Below, piece after piece: positions 6,142 to 13,099 of a DNA stretch of 19,372 nt. Position 1 is the stretch's first letter. Every line of letters begins with the position of its first letter. The translations under genes were made by a program, and so were the position numbers. The notes below the pieces were generated by a model. It was not told where the DNA came from. It searched no databases and saw only the letters and a program-made list of their open reading frames with translations. The stretch is from Nitrosopumilaceae archaeon (GTDB lineage Archaea; Thermoproteota; Nitrososphaeria; Nitrososphaerales; Nitrosopumilaceae), in the NCBI GenBank assembly GCA_030697975.1, contig JAUYOQ010000278.1, positions 1-19,372 on the forward strand. Direction: 5' to 3'.

Positions 6142-7182
6142 ATGGGCGAAAAGATGCGTGCAATGGTTTTAACAAAATTAGCCCCAATTGAGACAAAGCC
6201 TCTAAAACTACAAATGATTGACAAACACAAAATAACAGACCAAAATGAGATACTAATCAAAATTGAGGCATGTGGTGTATGCCATTCACAGCTACATGGT
6301 ATTGAAGGAGACTGGCAAAAGTATGGTTTTCCACCAACTCTTCCAACAGTTCCAGGACATGAAATTGTTGGAAAAGTAGTTGAGACTGGAAGCAAGGTAA
6401 AAAAGTTCAAGATTGGTGACAGGGCTGGAGTTTCTCCGCTTATGGGGTCTTGCAGAAAATGTGAATATTGCAAGGCAGGAAAAGAAAACCTATGTGATTC
6501 AATGGATGTGCTTGGCGAATCTCTGCGAGGCGGATATGCAGAGTATGTCAATGTTCATGAAGACTTTGCGACAAAGATTCCTGATTCCATGAAGCCAGAA
6601 TATGCTGCTCCCTTGTTCTGTGCGGGAATAACAGCATACAAGGCTGTAGTTGCAAGCGAGCCAAAAGAGGGGAAAAAAATTGCAATATTTGGGATTGGCG
6701 GAGTTGGTCACATGGCAATCCAGTTTGCCAAGATAAAGGGGTGCAAGGTAATTGCAATTTCAAGAAACAAAAAACATCTTGATGTTGCAAAACGTTTGGG
6801 TGCAGACCAAGTAGTTACATACAAAGAAAACCAAAAAGAGTTTTTAAAAGAATTATCAGAAAAAGTAGGCCCCATTGATGCAGCAATTGTCTTTGCTCCT
6901 GTTGAGGCCGTAGCAGATTCTGCAATCAAGTCTGTAAAAAAAGGTGGGCTTGTTGTTATGGCAACTTTATATCAGGATATTCGTAGATTTGATGTCACAC
7001 AAGAAAAGACAATCAGGGGAACAATTATTGGATCAAGAAACGATATGGAAGAAGTTGTAAGATTGGCTGCAAAACATAAACTTGAGGTAGTTTATCAAAC
7101 CTTCCCATTGGAGCAGGCAAACGAAGTTTTAGCAAAATTAAAAAAATCAGAAATAGAAGCACGGGCTGTTCTTATTCCATAA
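6142..7182 (+). CDS. Zinc-dependent alcohol dehydrogenase, MDR superfamily
   Basis: This 346-residue medium-chain dehydrogenase/reductase probably oxidises an alcohol or reduces an aldehyde with a nicotinamide cofactor. Visible catalytic zinc ligands are Cys47 ('CGVCHSQ'), His73/Glu74 ('PGHE') and Cys160 ('PLFCAG'). Structural zinc ligands are Cys104, Cys107, Cys110 and Cys118. The Rossmann motif is 'GIGGVG' at 184-189. Ser207-Arg208 after the second strand suggests NADP(H) over NAD(H), as in cinnamyl-alcohol-type enzymes. It is complete and of normal length. An alternative ATG at 6154 gives the common family start 'MRAMVL'. The TATA-like candidates fit either. The physiological substrate cannot be read from sequence. 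Confidence 0.93.
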   Translation: MGEKMRAMVLTKLAPIETKPLKLQMIDKHKITDQNEILIKIEACGVCHSQLHGIEGDWQKYGFPPTLPTVPGHEIVGKVVETGSKVKKFKIGDRAGVSPLMGSCRKCEYCKAGKENLCDSMDVLGESLRGGYAEYVNVHEDFATKIPDSMKPEYAAPLFCAGITAYKAVVASEPKEGKKIAIFGIGGVGHMAIQFAKIKGCKVIAISRNKKHLDVAKRLGADQVVTYKENQKEFLKELSEKVGPIDAAIVFAPVEAVADSAIKSVKKGGLVVMATLYQDIRRFDVTQEKTIRGTIIGSRNDMEEVVRLAAKHKLEVVYQTFPLEQANEVLAKLKKSEIEARAVLIP

Positions 7183-7186
7183 TTAA

Positions 7187-7192
7187 TTTTTT
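7187..7192 (+). terminator. T-run downstream of the alcohol dehydrogenase
   Basis: Six T residues follow the stop codon after four bases, in a strongly AT-rich stretch. Archaeal RNA polymerase can stop at such U-tracts without a hairpin. The next gene has its own TATA-like box, which fits termination here. Confidence 0.35.
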
Positions 7193-7207
7193 AAAAATTG
7201 CATTTAT

Positions 7208-7217
7208 CTTAAATAAA
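7208..7217 (+). promoter_or_regulatory. TATA-like box for the 7238 mini-gene
   Basis: The sequence cttaaataaa is centred about 25 bp before the GTG at 7238. It is a close match to a typical archaeal TATA box and the best support for that start. Confidence 0.55.
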
Positions 7218-7237
7218 ACTCGTGTTTTCATCAAGAT

Positions 7238-7390
7238 GTGAATTGTAGACGATGCCATCACACATATGAGGCTCATCAATCATCTCAAGAAAGCACATCC
7301 ATTTTAAAACTTGGAAAATGCCAAATACCATACTGTACCTGCAATGAATATCTTGATGCAATGAGCCAAATCGATGAGGAATTACTGTAA
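7238..7390 (+). CDS. Cys-rich mini-protein, putative zinc binder (50 aa, GTG start)
   Basis: The frame from GTG 7238 to TAA 7390 gives 50 residues. It has Cys3-x2-Cys6 followed by His7-His8, then 'KCQIPYCTC' (Cys28-x4-Cys33-x-Cys35) and an acidic tail. Five Cys and two or three His are enough for one zinc site and perhaps more. The 'CQIPYC' block resembles 'CEIPEC' in the mini-protein at 5822-5992, suggesting a related fold. A clear TATA-like box sits 25 bp upstream, and the ATG two bases earlier is out of frame and stops at once. Between the dehydrogenase and the 7430 gene no other coding frame is convincing. Function unknown; regulation or metal buffering are only guesses. Confidence 0.65.
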   Translation: MNCRRCHHTYEAHQSSQESTSILKLGKCQIPYCTCNEYLDAMSQIDEELL

Positions 7391-7401
7391 AATCAATAGT
7401 T

Positions 7402-7408
7402 CATATAG
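7402..7408 (+). promoter_or_regulatory. TATA-like box for the 7430 gene
   Basis: The sequence catatag is centred about 25 bp before the ATG at 7430, consistent with a leaderless mRNA. Confidence 0.45.
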
Positions 7409-7429
7409 AAAATCAAAAGAAAAAATTCT

Positions 7430-7663
7430 ATGAAAAAGCATCTGCCTTCTGATGAGATGAAAAAGGATCTTGATATTCTTTTGTCAAAGATTAATGCTTT
7501 GGAAGTTTCAGCGCCAGATGATTATCAAAAAGGAATCATCAAAGTTCTACGTGCTTTAGTTGAAGGACAAATTCATTCAGTTAATGAGTTTGAGCATTTG
7601 AAAAAGGCAATAGATCTTGTCACACTCCAACTTTTTGAAGTAAAAAACAAAACCAATTCATGA
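7430..7663 (+). CDS. Small helical protein of unknown function (77 aa)
   Basis: This is a 77-residue soluble, highly helical protein ('SDEMKKDLDILLSKINALEV', then a second helix from about residue 32 and a third from about 53). Leu and Ile recur at helical spacing, which would suit a helical bundle or a coiled-coil dimer. There are no Cys, membrane segments or catalytic motifs. It has its own TATA-like box. Its TGA stop is the right half of the palindrome TCATGA, whose left half is the stop of the converging zinc-ribbon gene, so the two reading frames overlap by 6 bp. Confidence 0.7.
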   Translation: MKKHLPSDEMKKDLDILLSKINALEVSAPDDYQKGIIKVLRALVEGQIHSVNEFEHLKKAIDLVTLQLFEVKNKTNS

Positions 7664-7768
7664 TTTTACTACAGTATCACTTAACCCACAGCCACTACAT
7701 TTCATAAGAATACTATTTTCAAGCTCCTTTGCTTTTTGCATTTCAGAGCCACAGCAGGGGCATTTCAT
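7658..7768 (-). CDS. Zinc-ribbon mini-protein (36 aa)
   Basis: From the ATG at 7768 the product has only 36 residues: 'MKCPCCGSEMQ' (Cys3-x2-Cys6-Gly), then 'KCSGCGLSD' (Cys24-x2-Cys27-Gly). Two CxxCG knuckles about 17 residues apart are a textbook zinc ribbon. A longer frame upstream (to 7945) exists but runs through the neighbouring gene and has no family likeness. A TATA-like box (7791-7799) is 27 bp upstream of this ATG, which settles the start. Such stand-alone ribbons often bind nucleic acid or a protein partner; which one applies here cannot be said. Confidence 0.75.
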   Translation of the reverse strand: MKCPCCGSEMQKAKELENSILMKCSGCGLSDTVVKS

Positions 7769-7790
7769 GTAGATATTTAACAAAATAGCA

Positions 7791-7799
7791 TTATTTATG
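7791..7799 (-). promoter_or_regulatory. TATA-like box for the zinc-ribbon mini-gene
   Basis: On the minus strand the sequence reads cataaataa, about 27 bp before the ATG at 7768. It supports the short 36-residue product. Confidence 0.5.
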
Positions 7800-7803
7800 A
7801 TGA

Positions 7804-8130
7804 CTAGCTTTCCATATTGCAGATTGGCATGTATCGTGTCACTGTCTTTTTTACAATTTGTTCTCTTCCTTCTTTTTGTGAGCCCCACATTGGATAAATG
7901 GCCAAGTATAGGTTTTCGTAGGATCCTCCATGAGAAACCCAACACTTGAATTTTTCATTTTTTGTGAAAAAATCCGCTTCGTTAGTTTTGTCTGACTCAC
8001 TAACATACAGAATGTTAAAAGCATCTTTTATGCGTGAAAATAAGACATAAACAACCTCCTCCATCGGTGGTCCCCATTCTGAAAGCTTTATTGGCCCAAG
8101 AAACTCGTAATGAAGAATTTGTATAGTCAA
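7804..8130 (-). CDS. Conserved-looking small soluble protein (108 aa, TTG start)
   Basis: I start this at TTG 8130, giving 108 residues beginning 'LTIQILHYEFLGPIKLSEWG'. The frame is open further upstream (to 8235), but those residues are Leu/Ile/Cys-rich, look non-coding and would run into the promoter and start of the divergent gene at 8221. The body has an alpha/beta pattern: a beta strand 'NILYVSES', a 'HEKFKCW'-like block ('KNEKFKCWVSHGGS'), and 'NLYLAIYPMWGS' followed by a helix and a Pro-Ile-Cys-Asn ending. I recall similar short proteins in other thaumarchaea but no function. I see no clear TATA box at ideal spacing, so the start is less certain than the gene. Confidence 0.65.
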   Translation of the reverse strand: MTIQILHYEFLGPIKLSEWGPPMEEVVYVLFSRIKDAFNILYVSESDKTNEADFFTKNEKFKCWVSHGGSYENLYLAIYPMWGSQKEGREQIVKKTVTRYMPICNMES

Positions 8131-8188
8131 ACATTTTAAGATTAATGTTACTAACTTTTCTGTTTTCCGTTTGCAATAACTAATAAAA

Positions 8189-8197
8189 GAATAAATT
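8189..8197 (+). promoter_or_regulatory. TATA-like box for the 8221 gene
   Basis: The sequence gaataaatt is centred about 28 bp before the ATG at 8221. Confidence 0.4.
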
Positions 8198-8220
8198 CCT
8201 CCAATAAGGCTGTTCAGCAA

Positions 8221-8457
8221 ATGAAAGATCCTCACAACTACAGAAAGGTTGGTTATTCCATGATTGTAGTTGCTGCCTCATTGGCCATAATAGGATTGAT
8301 CGGATTAGCAATTGGTCATGATGTATTATTTGGAGATAGAATTCAACGAATGAAAACAGAGCAGTTCAATGAATGCAAAGCAAATGGAATGGTTGGCGAA
8401 GATTGTGAAAAGTATGTAAAGATGCTAGAAGAGATGGAAAGAAGCTCCATACCATAA
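8221..8457 (+). CDS. Single-span membrane protein of unknown function (78 aa)
   Basis: This 78-residue protein has a short basic N-terminus, one hydrophobic helix (about residues 12-31, 'YSMIVVAASLAIIGLIGLAI') and a 45-residue hydrophilic tail that is probably outside the cell by the positive-inside rule. The tail contains Cys52 and Cys63 flanked by helices ('NECKANGMVGEDCEKYV'), a spacing that could form a disulfide-pinned helical hairpin or bind a metal. I do not recognise the family. It is monocistronic, divergent from the 7804-8130 gene, and converges on the membrane protein ending at 8469 with only 11 bp between stops. Confidence 0.7.
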   Translation: MKDPHNYRKVGYSMIVVAASLAIIGLIGLAIGHDVLFGDRIQRMKTEQFNECKANGMVGEDCEKYVKMLEEMERSSIP

Positions 8458-8468
8458 AATAATTGATT

Positions 8469-9200
8469 TTAAAAAAAACCGTTTTTGTAGTCTTCCCACA
8501 TGTTAAGATTTGAAGTGAGTCTGTTCATCTGAAATAGTGAACCACCTATTATTCCAGATTGATAAAATGTATACAAGTAAATTTCTGAATTTGTTGGATC
8601 ACTGTGTGAAAGGCTCAAGGCAATCATCGTAAAAAATACAAAAGTTCCAACAAAGGTGAAGAGACTGTTTATTTTTCCGCCCAAACCGACAATTCGTTTT
8701 GTTGCAGATCCCATCAATGTAATGCTTGATACAATTAAGAATGTGGTACCACCATTTGATGTGACAAGATCATTAAACCATGGAATTAGCCCATCGTTTA
8801 AAAGTGAAGCATCAGGCATCATGCCACCCCCACTTAATGCAAAATTTACAGAGCTAAATAGACCCCCAATGACAAAAAAGAACAACAGTATTTTCACAAA
8901 TCCTCGCTTAAACGGACTACGAATTTCAGCTGGATTTACAACCTTTTGCGTGATTTTCATTCCATAAATGAATCCTATTGCAAAAGATGGTGCAAACATG
9001 ATGTTTATCAAAATTGGAGACTCTCGTCCAATTCTTACAATGTCATGATGAAATACAAAAAATAATAGTAAAGCAGAAGCAACGGCTACACTAAAAATTA
9101 TGAGGTTTGCATTTCGGTATATATGCGACTCTTCTGTAAGGTTATCGTTCCAGTTGTACACGTAGCTTTCTGGTTGAAAATGAATTAAAGAAAAGGTCAA
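8469..9200 (-). CDS. Polytopic membrane protein of unknown function (243 aa)
   Basis: This protein has about six hydrophobic segments, near residues 32-51, 61-81, 101-122, 152-167, 177-199 and 206-224, after a 30-residue polar N-terminus. The long loop at 123-150 contains a Gly-Gly-Gly-Met-Met patch and a Trp-Phe-Asn. No transporter signature, metal-binding cluster or enzymatic motif stands out. The TTG at 9200 is the longest start; a GTG at 9161 would remove 13 residues without harming any membrane segment. It may be an integral-membrane member of a lineage-specific family. Function unknown. Confidence 0.7.
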   Translation of the reverse strand: MTFSLIHFQPESYVYNWNDNLTEESHIYRNANLIIFSVAVASALLLFFVFHHDIVRIGRESPILINIMFAPSFAIGFIYGMKITQKVVNPAEIRSPFKRGFVKILLFFFVIGGLFSSVNFALSGGGMMPDASLLNDGLIPWFNDLVTSNGGTTFLIVSSITLMGSATKRIVGLGGKINSLFTFVGTFVFFTMIALSLSHSDPTNSEIYLYTFYQSGIIGGSLFQMNRLTSNLNMWEDYKNGFF

Positions 9201-9258
9201 AAAATCATTTGTTTAATTAATCAATTCTATTTACCTTTAAGCCATAAGGTACGTATCT

Positions 9259-9480
9259 ATGATAATAAAGCTGCCAATCTCAATAATTGTAATTGGTGTC
9301 ATAGTCATATCATTTGGAATAATATTTCATCTTCAGGGTCAAGGAGTAGTTGGCCCTCAAGAGTCATTTATGTATGAAAATCCAAACTGGATAACTTATG
9401 GTCAACAGATTGCAGTTATTGGAATGCTGATTATTGGTGGAGGAATAGGGGTAAAAATTTACTTTACAAAAAAACGTTAG
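9259..9480 (+). CDS. Small two-span membrane protein (73 aa)
   Basis: Seventy-three residues contain two hydrophobic helices (about 5-25, Ile/Val-rich, and 47-68, with 'GMLIIGGGIGV') joined by a short loop with Pro, Glu and Trp, and a Lys-Lys-Arg C-terminus. The basic tail suggests both ends lie in the cytoplasm. I see no functional motif. Its TAG stop overlaps the stop of the converging Lrp-like gene (4-bp overlap of reading frames). An AT-rich stretch (9227-9234) about 28 bp upstream may be the promoter, shared as a region with the divergent gene starting at 9200. Confidence 0.65.
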   Translation: MIIKLPISIIVIGVIVISFGIIFHLQGQGVVGPQESFMYENPNWITYGQQIAVIGMLIIGGGIGVKIYFTKKR

Positions 9481-9707
9481 CTTATAACTCTTAGCGTGAC
9501 AGTTGAGCGGATTTTTTCTAGTTTTCTAATCTTTGCTGCGATTAGTTCATTCATCTTGCTCTCATTTTCTGTTTCTGTTTCAACAACTAGATCATAATCT
9601 CCATATGTTATAGTAACATCTTTGACTCCATCTATTTTTTTTAATTGTAAAAGAAGATCATGTTCTGTTCCTATTTCGCAACTCATCAAAACATAGGCTT
9701 TCTCCAT
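9477..9707 (-). CDS. Stand-alone Lrp/AsnC-type ligand-binding domain protein
   Basis: This 76-residue protein has the beta-alpha-beta-beta-alpha-beta pattern of the regulatory (RAM/AsnC_trans_reg) domain: 'AYVLMSCEIGTEHDLLLQL' then 'IDGVKDVTITYGDYDLVVE' and a helix before 'TVTLRV'. The 'G-x-Y-D-L-V' block is typical. The DNA-binding helix-turn-helix of full Lrp proteins is absent. In the family such single-domain forms bind amino acids or other small effectors and can assemble with full-length regulators; the ligand here is unknown. It sits next to MsrA in the same direction, but an AT-rich gap (9708-9743) suggests a separate promoter. Confidence 0.85.
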   Translation of the reverse strand: MEKAYVLMSCEIGTEHDLLLQLKKIDGVKDVTITYGDYDLVVETETENESKMNELIAAKIRKLEKIRSTVTLRVIS

Positions 9708-9743
9708 CGGTATTAATTTAGTGCATTTAACCTATTAGTATAT

Positions 9744-10220
9744 CTACATTGTATGGCAAACACGCCAAGGGTTTTTTTCTAGATATTTTTGATGATATTC
9801 TTCTGCCTTGTAAAACGTTGAAGCTGGTTTTATCTCAGTTACAATCTCTTTGCCAAATCTTTTCATTGCTTCATCTTGCAGTTTTTCTTTCATCTTTTGC
9901 GCAACAGATTCTTGTTCTTGTGTATGATAAAACACAGCCGACCTATATTGTTCGCCAACGTCAGGACCTTGTCTATTAAGAGTTGTTGGATCGTGATTAC
10001 TCCAAAAAATCATCAATAGATCTTCATAAGATGTGATTGATGGATCATATTCTACCTGAATGGCCTCTGCATGACCTGTTGTGCCTGAGCAAACATCCTC
10101 GTAGGTTGGATTTTCAAACGCTCCACCAGTGTATCCTACCATTGTAGAGCTAACGCCTTTTACTTTTCTGAATAATTCTTCGACTCCCCAAAAACATCCT
10201 GCTGCAAAAGTCGCCTTCAT
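9744..10220 (-). CDS. msrA: Peptide methionine sulfoxide reductase A
   Basis: MsrA reduces methionine-S-sulfoxide in proteins back to methionine and so repairs oxidative damage in the cytoplasm. The active-site 'GCFWGVEE' is at the N-terminus (Cys9 from the start used here). Other hallmarks are 'VGYTGG', 'GHAEAIQVEYDP', 'FWSNHDPTTLNRQGPDVGEQYRS' split over about residues 50-100, and a C-terminal 'CHTM' Cys that may resolve the disulfide. I use the ATG at 10220 (158 residues), because a TATA-like box at 10241-10250 is 26 bp away; the ATG at 10226 adds only Met-Ile. The gene appears complete and monocistronic. It fits an aerobic organism that meets reactive oxygen or nitrogen species. Confidence 0.96.
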   Translation of the reverse strand: MKATFAAGCFWGVEELFRKVKGVSSTMVGYTGGAFENPTYEDVCSGTTGHAEAIQVEYDPSITSYEDLLMIFWSNHDPTTLNRQGPDVGEQYRSAVFYHTQEQESVAQKMKEKLQDEAMKRFGKEIVTEIKPASTFYKAEEYHQKYLEKNPWRVCHTM

Positions 10221-10240
10221 GATCATAGTTTACCTAGTTC

Positions 10241-10250
10241 TTTTAATAAA
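10241..10250 (-). promoter_or_regulatory. TATA-like box for msrA
   Basis: On the minus strand the sequence tttattaaaa is centred about 26 bp before the ATG at 10220, but only 20 bp before the ATG at 10226. Confidence 0.45.
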
Positions 10251-10258
10251 CTCTAAGA

Positions 10259-11455
10259 CTAGAATCCTGCCAAAATTGGATCTGTTGGTTTCATAATTTC
10301 TCGCAATAGTATGGTGGCAAATGACCCTCGTGAAAGTGTAAAGGATACGGTATTGTCATTTATGGTATAATCATCAATTTTTACAGATACGTGTCTAAAA
10401 CCACCTTCGTTGCTTGTCTCTTGCATTTCTTTTATGAAAAAATCCTTTGGTGAAATCTCCTCTTCTTTTAAAATTTTTGATATTTGGTAATCAAATCTTG
10501 TCTTCTTAAAATATGAATAGCCAACAAATGGGACCGCTAGTAACTGACTAGGATCGTTAACAAATCTTCCAATCAGGCCATTTTTGTCATAACATACATC
10601 GTTTTCTTTTGGCATAAACAAATCTTCGCCGTCTAAAAATGCCATGCTCAGAGTTTTATTAAAAATAAAAGACTGATAGGCTTGAATGTAAAGCCTTCTA
10701 ATTGAAATTGGCAATGCATGAATCGCAGTTAATGGATTTCCATGTTTTAGAAGCTCGCTAACAACAATTCGTTCAAGATCCATTTGTGGTGGAATTTTTT
10801 CAGCAAGTTGTTGTAAGGCAGATTTGTCTGCTAGTTGTTGCCTCAGTTCATTGTTTTCTTGAGAATCATACTCGGATGTAAAATTCAAGAGCAAATTTAC
10901 TGCTTCATCAAAATTTCTCTGCACTATAGATTTGCCAATTTTGTGAGTAACTGGCCTTTTTGTGCCAAATCTCTGATATCCGTAAAAGTTTAGAATTTTA
11001 TCAAATTCGGAAAATTCTGTAATGTTTGACTTTGCATCAGTTATTTTAATTGTAAAATGGTTTCCAATCATATCTTTTTTTGATAATGGTTTTTGGACAA
11101 ATCCAATTCTTTTCAATGAATACTTTTTGTCTGTTATACTGTCAACTGATTGTGATTTGTTCATGGAACAAGCGTATTGTTCTGTTGTTGCTGCAGCATC
11201 TTTTAGGCCAAGTGCTTTTAATCTTAAACCATGCTTTTTGAAAACATCATTTAATGCATGATGTGTGTCAATTCCGTGTTTTTTTAGTTTGTAAACTGTA
11301 TAGCCAGGTTTTTCAGTAATTGATGATTCTGCTTTTTTTGATAAAACCTCTAATACTATAAAATCTTCATTTTGAGTCCTGATTTTTCCTCCACAGCCAG
11401 AAAACTTTGTACTGTATACTAGAATTCCAATTTCTTTATCGATTTTAGGTATCAC
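10259..11455 (-). CDS. truD: tRNA pseudouridine(13) synthase TruD
   Basis: TruD converts U13 of certain tRNAs to pseudouridine. The catalytic aspartate is Asp86 in 'LKALGLKDAAATTEQ', preceded by the typical 'KKHGIDTHHAL' helix (residues 58-68). Later family blocks include 'NFYGYQRFGTKRPVTHKIGK' and 'LYIQAYQSFIFNKTLS', with the TRUD insertion domain between. At 398 residues it is a normal archaeal length. The start is a GTG at 11455 whose last two bases are part of the TGA stop of the upstream beta-propeller gene (GTGA), so translation is probably coupled and both genes share the promoter at about 13063. The start is therefore well fixed even though it is not ATG. Confidence 0.95.
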   Translation of the reverse strand: MIPKIDKEIGILVYSTKFSGCGGKIRTQNEDFIVLEVLSKKAESSITEKPGYTVYKLKKHGIDTHHALNDVFKKHGLRLKALGLKDAAATTEQYACSMNKSQSVDSITDKKYSLKRIGFVQKPLSKKDMIGNHFTIKITDAKSNITEFSEFDKILNFYGYQRFGTKRPVTHKIGKSIVQRNFDEAVNLLLNFTSEYDSQENNELRQQLADKSALQQLAEKIPPQMDLERIVVSELLKHGNPLTAIHALPISIRRLYIQAYQSFIFNKTLSMAFLDGEDLFMPKENDVCYDKNGLIGRFVNDPSQLLAVPFVGYSYFKKTRFDYQISKILKEEEISPKDFFIKEMQETSNEGGFRHVSVKIDDYTINDNTVSFTLSRGSFATILLREIMKPTDPILAGF

Positions 11456-13035
11456 TTTTCTATGATTATGGTGACAAACTGAGAAACTGACACCTCATCA
11501 TTTTGTGCACCTAAAAGAACCTTGTATGTACCAGACAATGCGTTGTTGTTTGCTTCAACTGTTACTGAAATTGACGCTGGTTCATTTCCAGATATTTCTT
11601 GCTCATCCTTATCAAAATCAACTACGATATCTGAGAATTGTGCGGTGTTAGATGAAGTAAATGATATTTTTCCAGCTGATGATGGAATAACTTTCATTGA
11701 AAGTTCTGCTTTCTCTCCTTTTTTCAAAGTAATTTCAGTTTGATCTAGTTCAATTTGAAATGGAAGAGGAATTGAGGTATCAAGAACAGCAATATTGTTT
11801 TCAACCCACTCTGTAAACCATATTTTGTCATTTTGAATTGTAAAATCAAATACTTGGGCAAGGCCACAATCGTCTAGAGGATCACAGTCTGCCCAGATTG
11901 GATTTTTAGATGGAACGTTATACTCAACAAGTGATTCTGTGGATGGATCAAATATTCCAATACGGTTTGCCGACTGTTCATTGAAAACTAGTCTGCCTTT
12001 TTGATCAAAGTCAGCCCAATATGGGCCAGAGACAGGTGTTTTGATAAGACCTGTTGAATTTCCATATGATGAAATATCAGGTTTTGATGTAATGTATTTT
12101 GTAAACTTTTCAGAGGAAGGATCAAAACTATAAAAAAAACTGCTCGATGTGTCTGCTATCCATACTAGTCCATCATTTCCTACAGAAATTCCATTTGGTG
12201 CATTCATAGATGGTAGCTGGAAAACTTTGATAAAATCAAAGAGTGGAACGCCTGCGTCTTTAGCTAAAGCACTTGCCTCAAAGTAGCTTTTTTGGTCAAA
12301 CTTGACAAGAGCCCCTCCCTGCCTAAACTGCCAGTTTGTATACCAAATGTTGCCATCAGGATCCACTGCAAACGTTCCTGTAAATGAATTCTCAAGAGGC
12401 GAGGTTACAATGTGATAAGCTGTTTCCCCATCTGATTGAGTGACAGGATCTAAAAATGTAATTTTGTTACCTGTAAAATCGTTGATTATGATTTGTGAAC
12501 CTGCTATCTCAAGACGTTGTGGAAGTGAATCGCCTGTTGATGGATAGCCGTATCTATCATATTTTCCATCCATAATTGAAAACTTCCAAACAGAGTCATG
12601 TGCCTCATCTGTAAACCATAATGAACCATCTGGAGAGTACGCAATTCCCCACATCATGGAGCGTGCCATTTGTGGCCATTCAGGGTTTTCGTATTCTGTA
12701 AATGATTCTGTGTTTGGATCAAACTTTGCAATTTTTCCTGTATTCACCTGTGCAAACCACACATTGCCATCAGGATCAGTTGTTATGGCAAGGGGTTGAG
12801 TACATTTTGTTTGGATTTCGTATTCTCTAATGTAGGTATTTGATTTTGCGTTTTCACTACCACAAAACTGTGCACGTTGATCATCAGGAAAATTGTCAGC
12901 TGGAGTACCTGTAACTGTAACTTCTTCGCTTTCAGGAGGAGGATTAAGACGTGGAAGTCCAACTGATGCAACAGATGTCAGAAGTATAACAGCAAAAAAC
13001 GCAGCTAGAATTAGTCCTTTTGTTTTTTTCTTCAC
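11452..13035 (-). CDS. Exported beta-propeller protein, streptogramin-lyase-like fold, with C-terminal Ig-like domain
   Basis: This 527-residue protein has a Lys-rich start and hydrophobic segment (residues 8-24) acting as a signal or anchor. It then has propeller blades marked by 'DPDGNVWFAQ' (87-96), 'SPDGSLWFTDE' (134-144), 'DPDGNIWYTNW' (225-235), 'GNDGLVWIADT' (286-296) and 'NDKIWFTEW' (402-410). That repeat style is the Vgb/SMP-30-like propeller. The name of the family comes from an antibiotic lyase, but fold alone does not give that activity. Residues from about 427 form a beta-sandwich of the Ig-like type ending in 'FVTIIIEK'. It should face the outside of the cell. GTG start at 13035, with a TATA-like box 28 bp upstream. 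It is coupled to truD downstream. Confidence 0.85.
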   Translation of the reverse strand: MKKKTKGLILAAFFAVILLTSVASVGLPRLNPPPESEEVTVTGTPADNFPDDQRAQFCGSENAKSNTYIREYEIQTKCTQPLAITTDPDGNVWFAQVNTGKIAKFDPNTESFTEYENPEWPQMARSMMWGIAYSPDGSLWFTDEAHDSVWKFSIMDGKYDRYGYPSTGDSLPQRLEIAGSQIIINDFTGNKITFLDPVTQSDGETAYHIVTSPLENSFTGTFAVDPDGNIWYTNWQFRQGGALVKFDQKSYFEASALAKDAGVPLFDFIKVFQLPSMNAPNGISVGNDGLVWIADTSSSFFYSFDPSSEKFTKYITSKPDISSYGNSTGLIKTPVSGPYWADFDQKGRLVFNEQSANRIGIFDPSTESLVEYNVPSKNPIWADCDPLDDCGLAQVFDFTIQNDKIWFTEWVENNIAVLDTSIPLPFQIELDQTEITLKKGEKAELSMKVIPSSAGKISFTSSNTAQFSDIVVDFDKDEQEISGNEPASISVTVEANNNALSGTYKVLLGAQNDEVSVSQFVTIIIEK

Positions 13036-13057
13036 TGATGCAAAATTATGATGCCGC

Positions 13058-13068
13058 GTTATATCTTA
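13058..13068 (-). promoter_or_regulatory. TATA-like box for the beta-propeller/truD operon
   Basis: On the minus strand the sequence taagatataac is centred about 28 bp before the GTG at 13035. No other promoter is evident between the two genes, so it should drive both. Confidence 0.5.
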
Positions 13069-13099
13069 TTCCAATTCAGAAAACAGGGTAACCAAATAG

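Noticed and set aside
5879..6172. 97-codon plus-strand frame from ATG 5879
   Set aside because: Composition is dominated by Trp, Phe, Cys and His, it overlaps the dehydrogenase start, and the opposite strand holds two better frames with coherent Cys patterns and a TAATG overlap.
7769..7945. 59-codon upstream extension of the 36-residue zinc ribbon
   Set aside because: It overlaps the neighbouring gene, and a TATA-like box sits exactly upstream of the internal ATG at 7768.
11452..13035. Antibiotic-inactivating streptogramin lyase
   Set aside because: Only the propeller fold is supported. The protein is exported with an added Ig-like domain, and propeller proteins of this kind are common in archaea with other or unknown roles.
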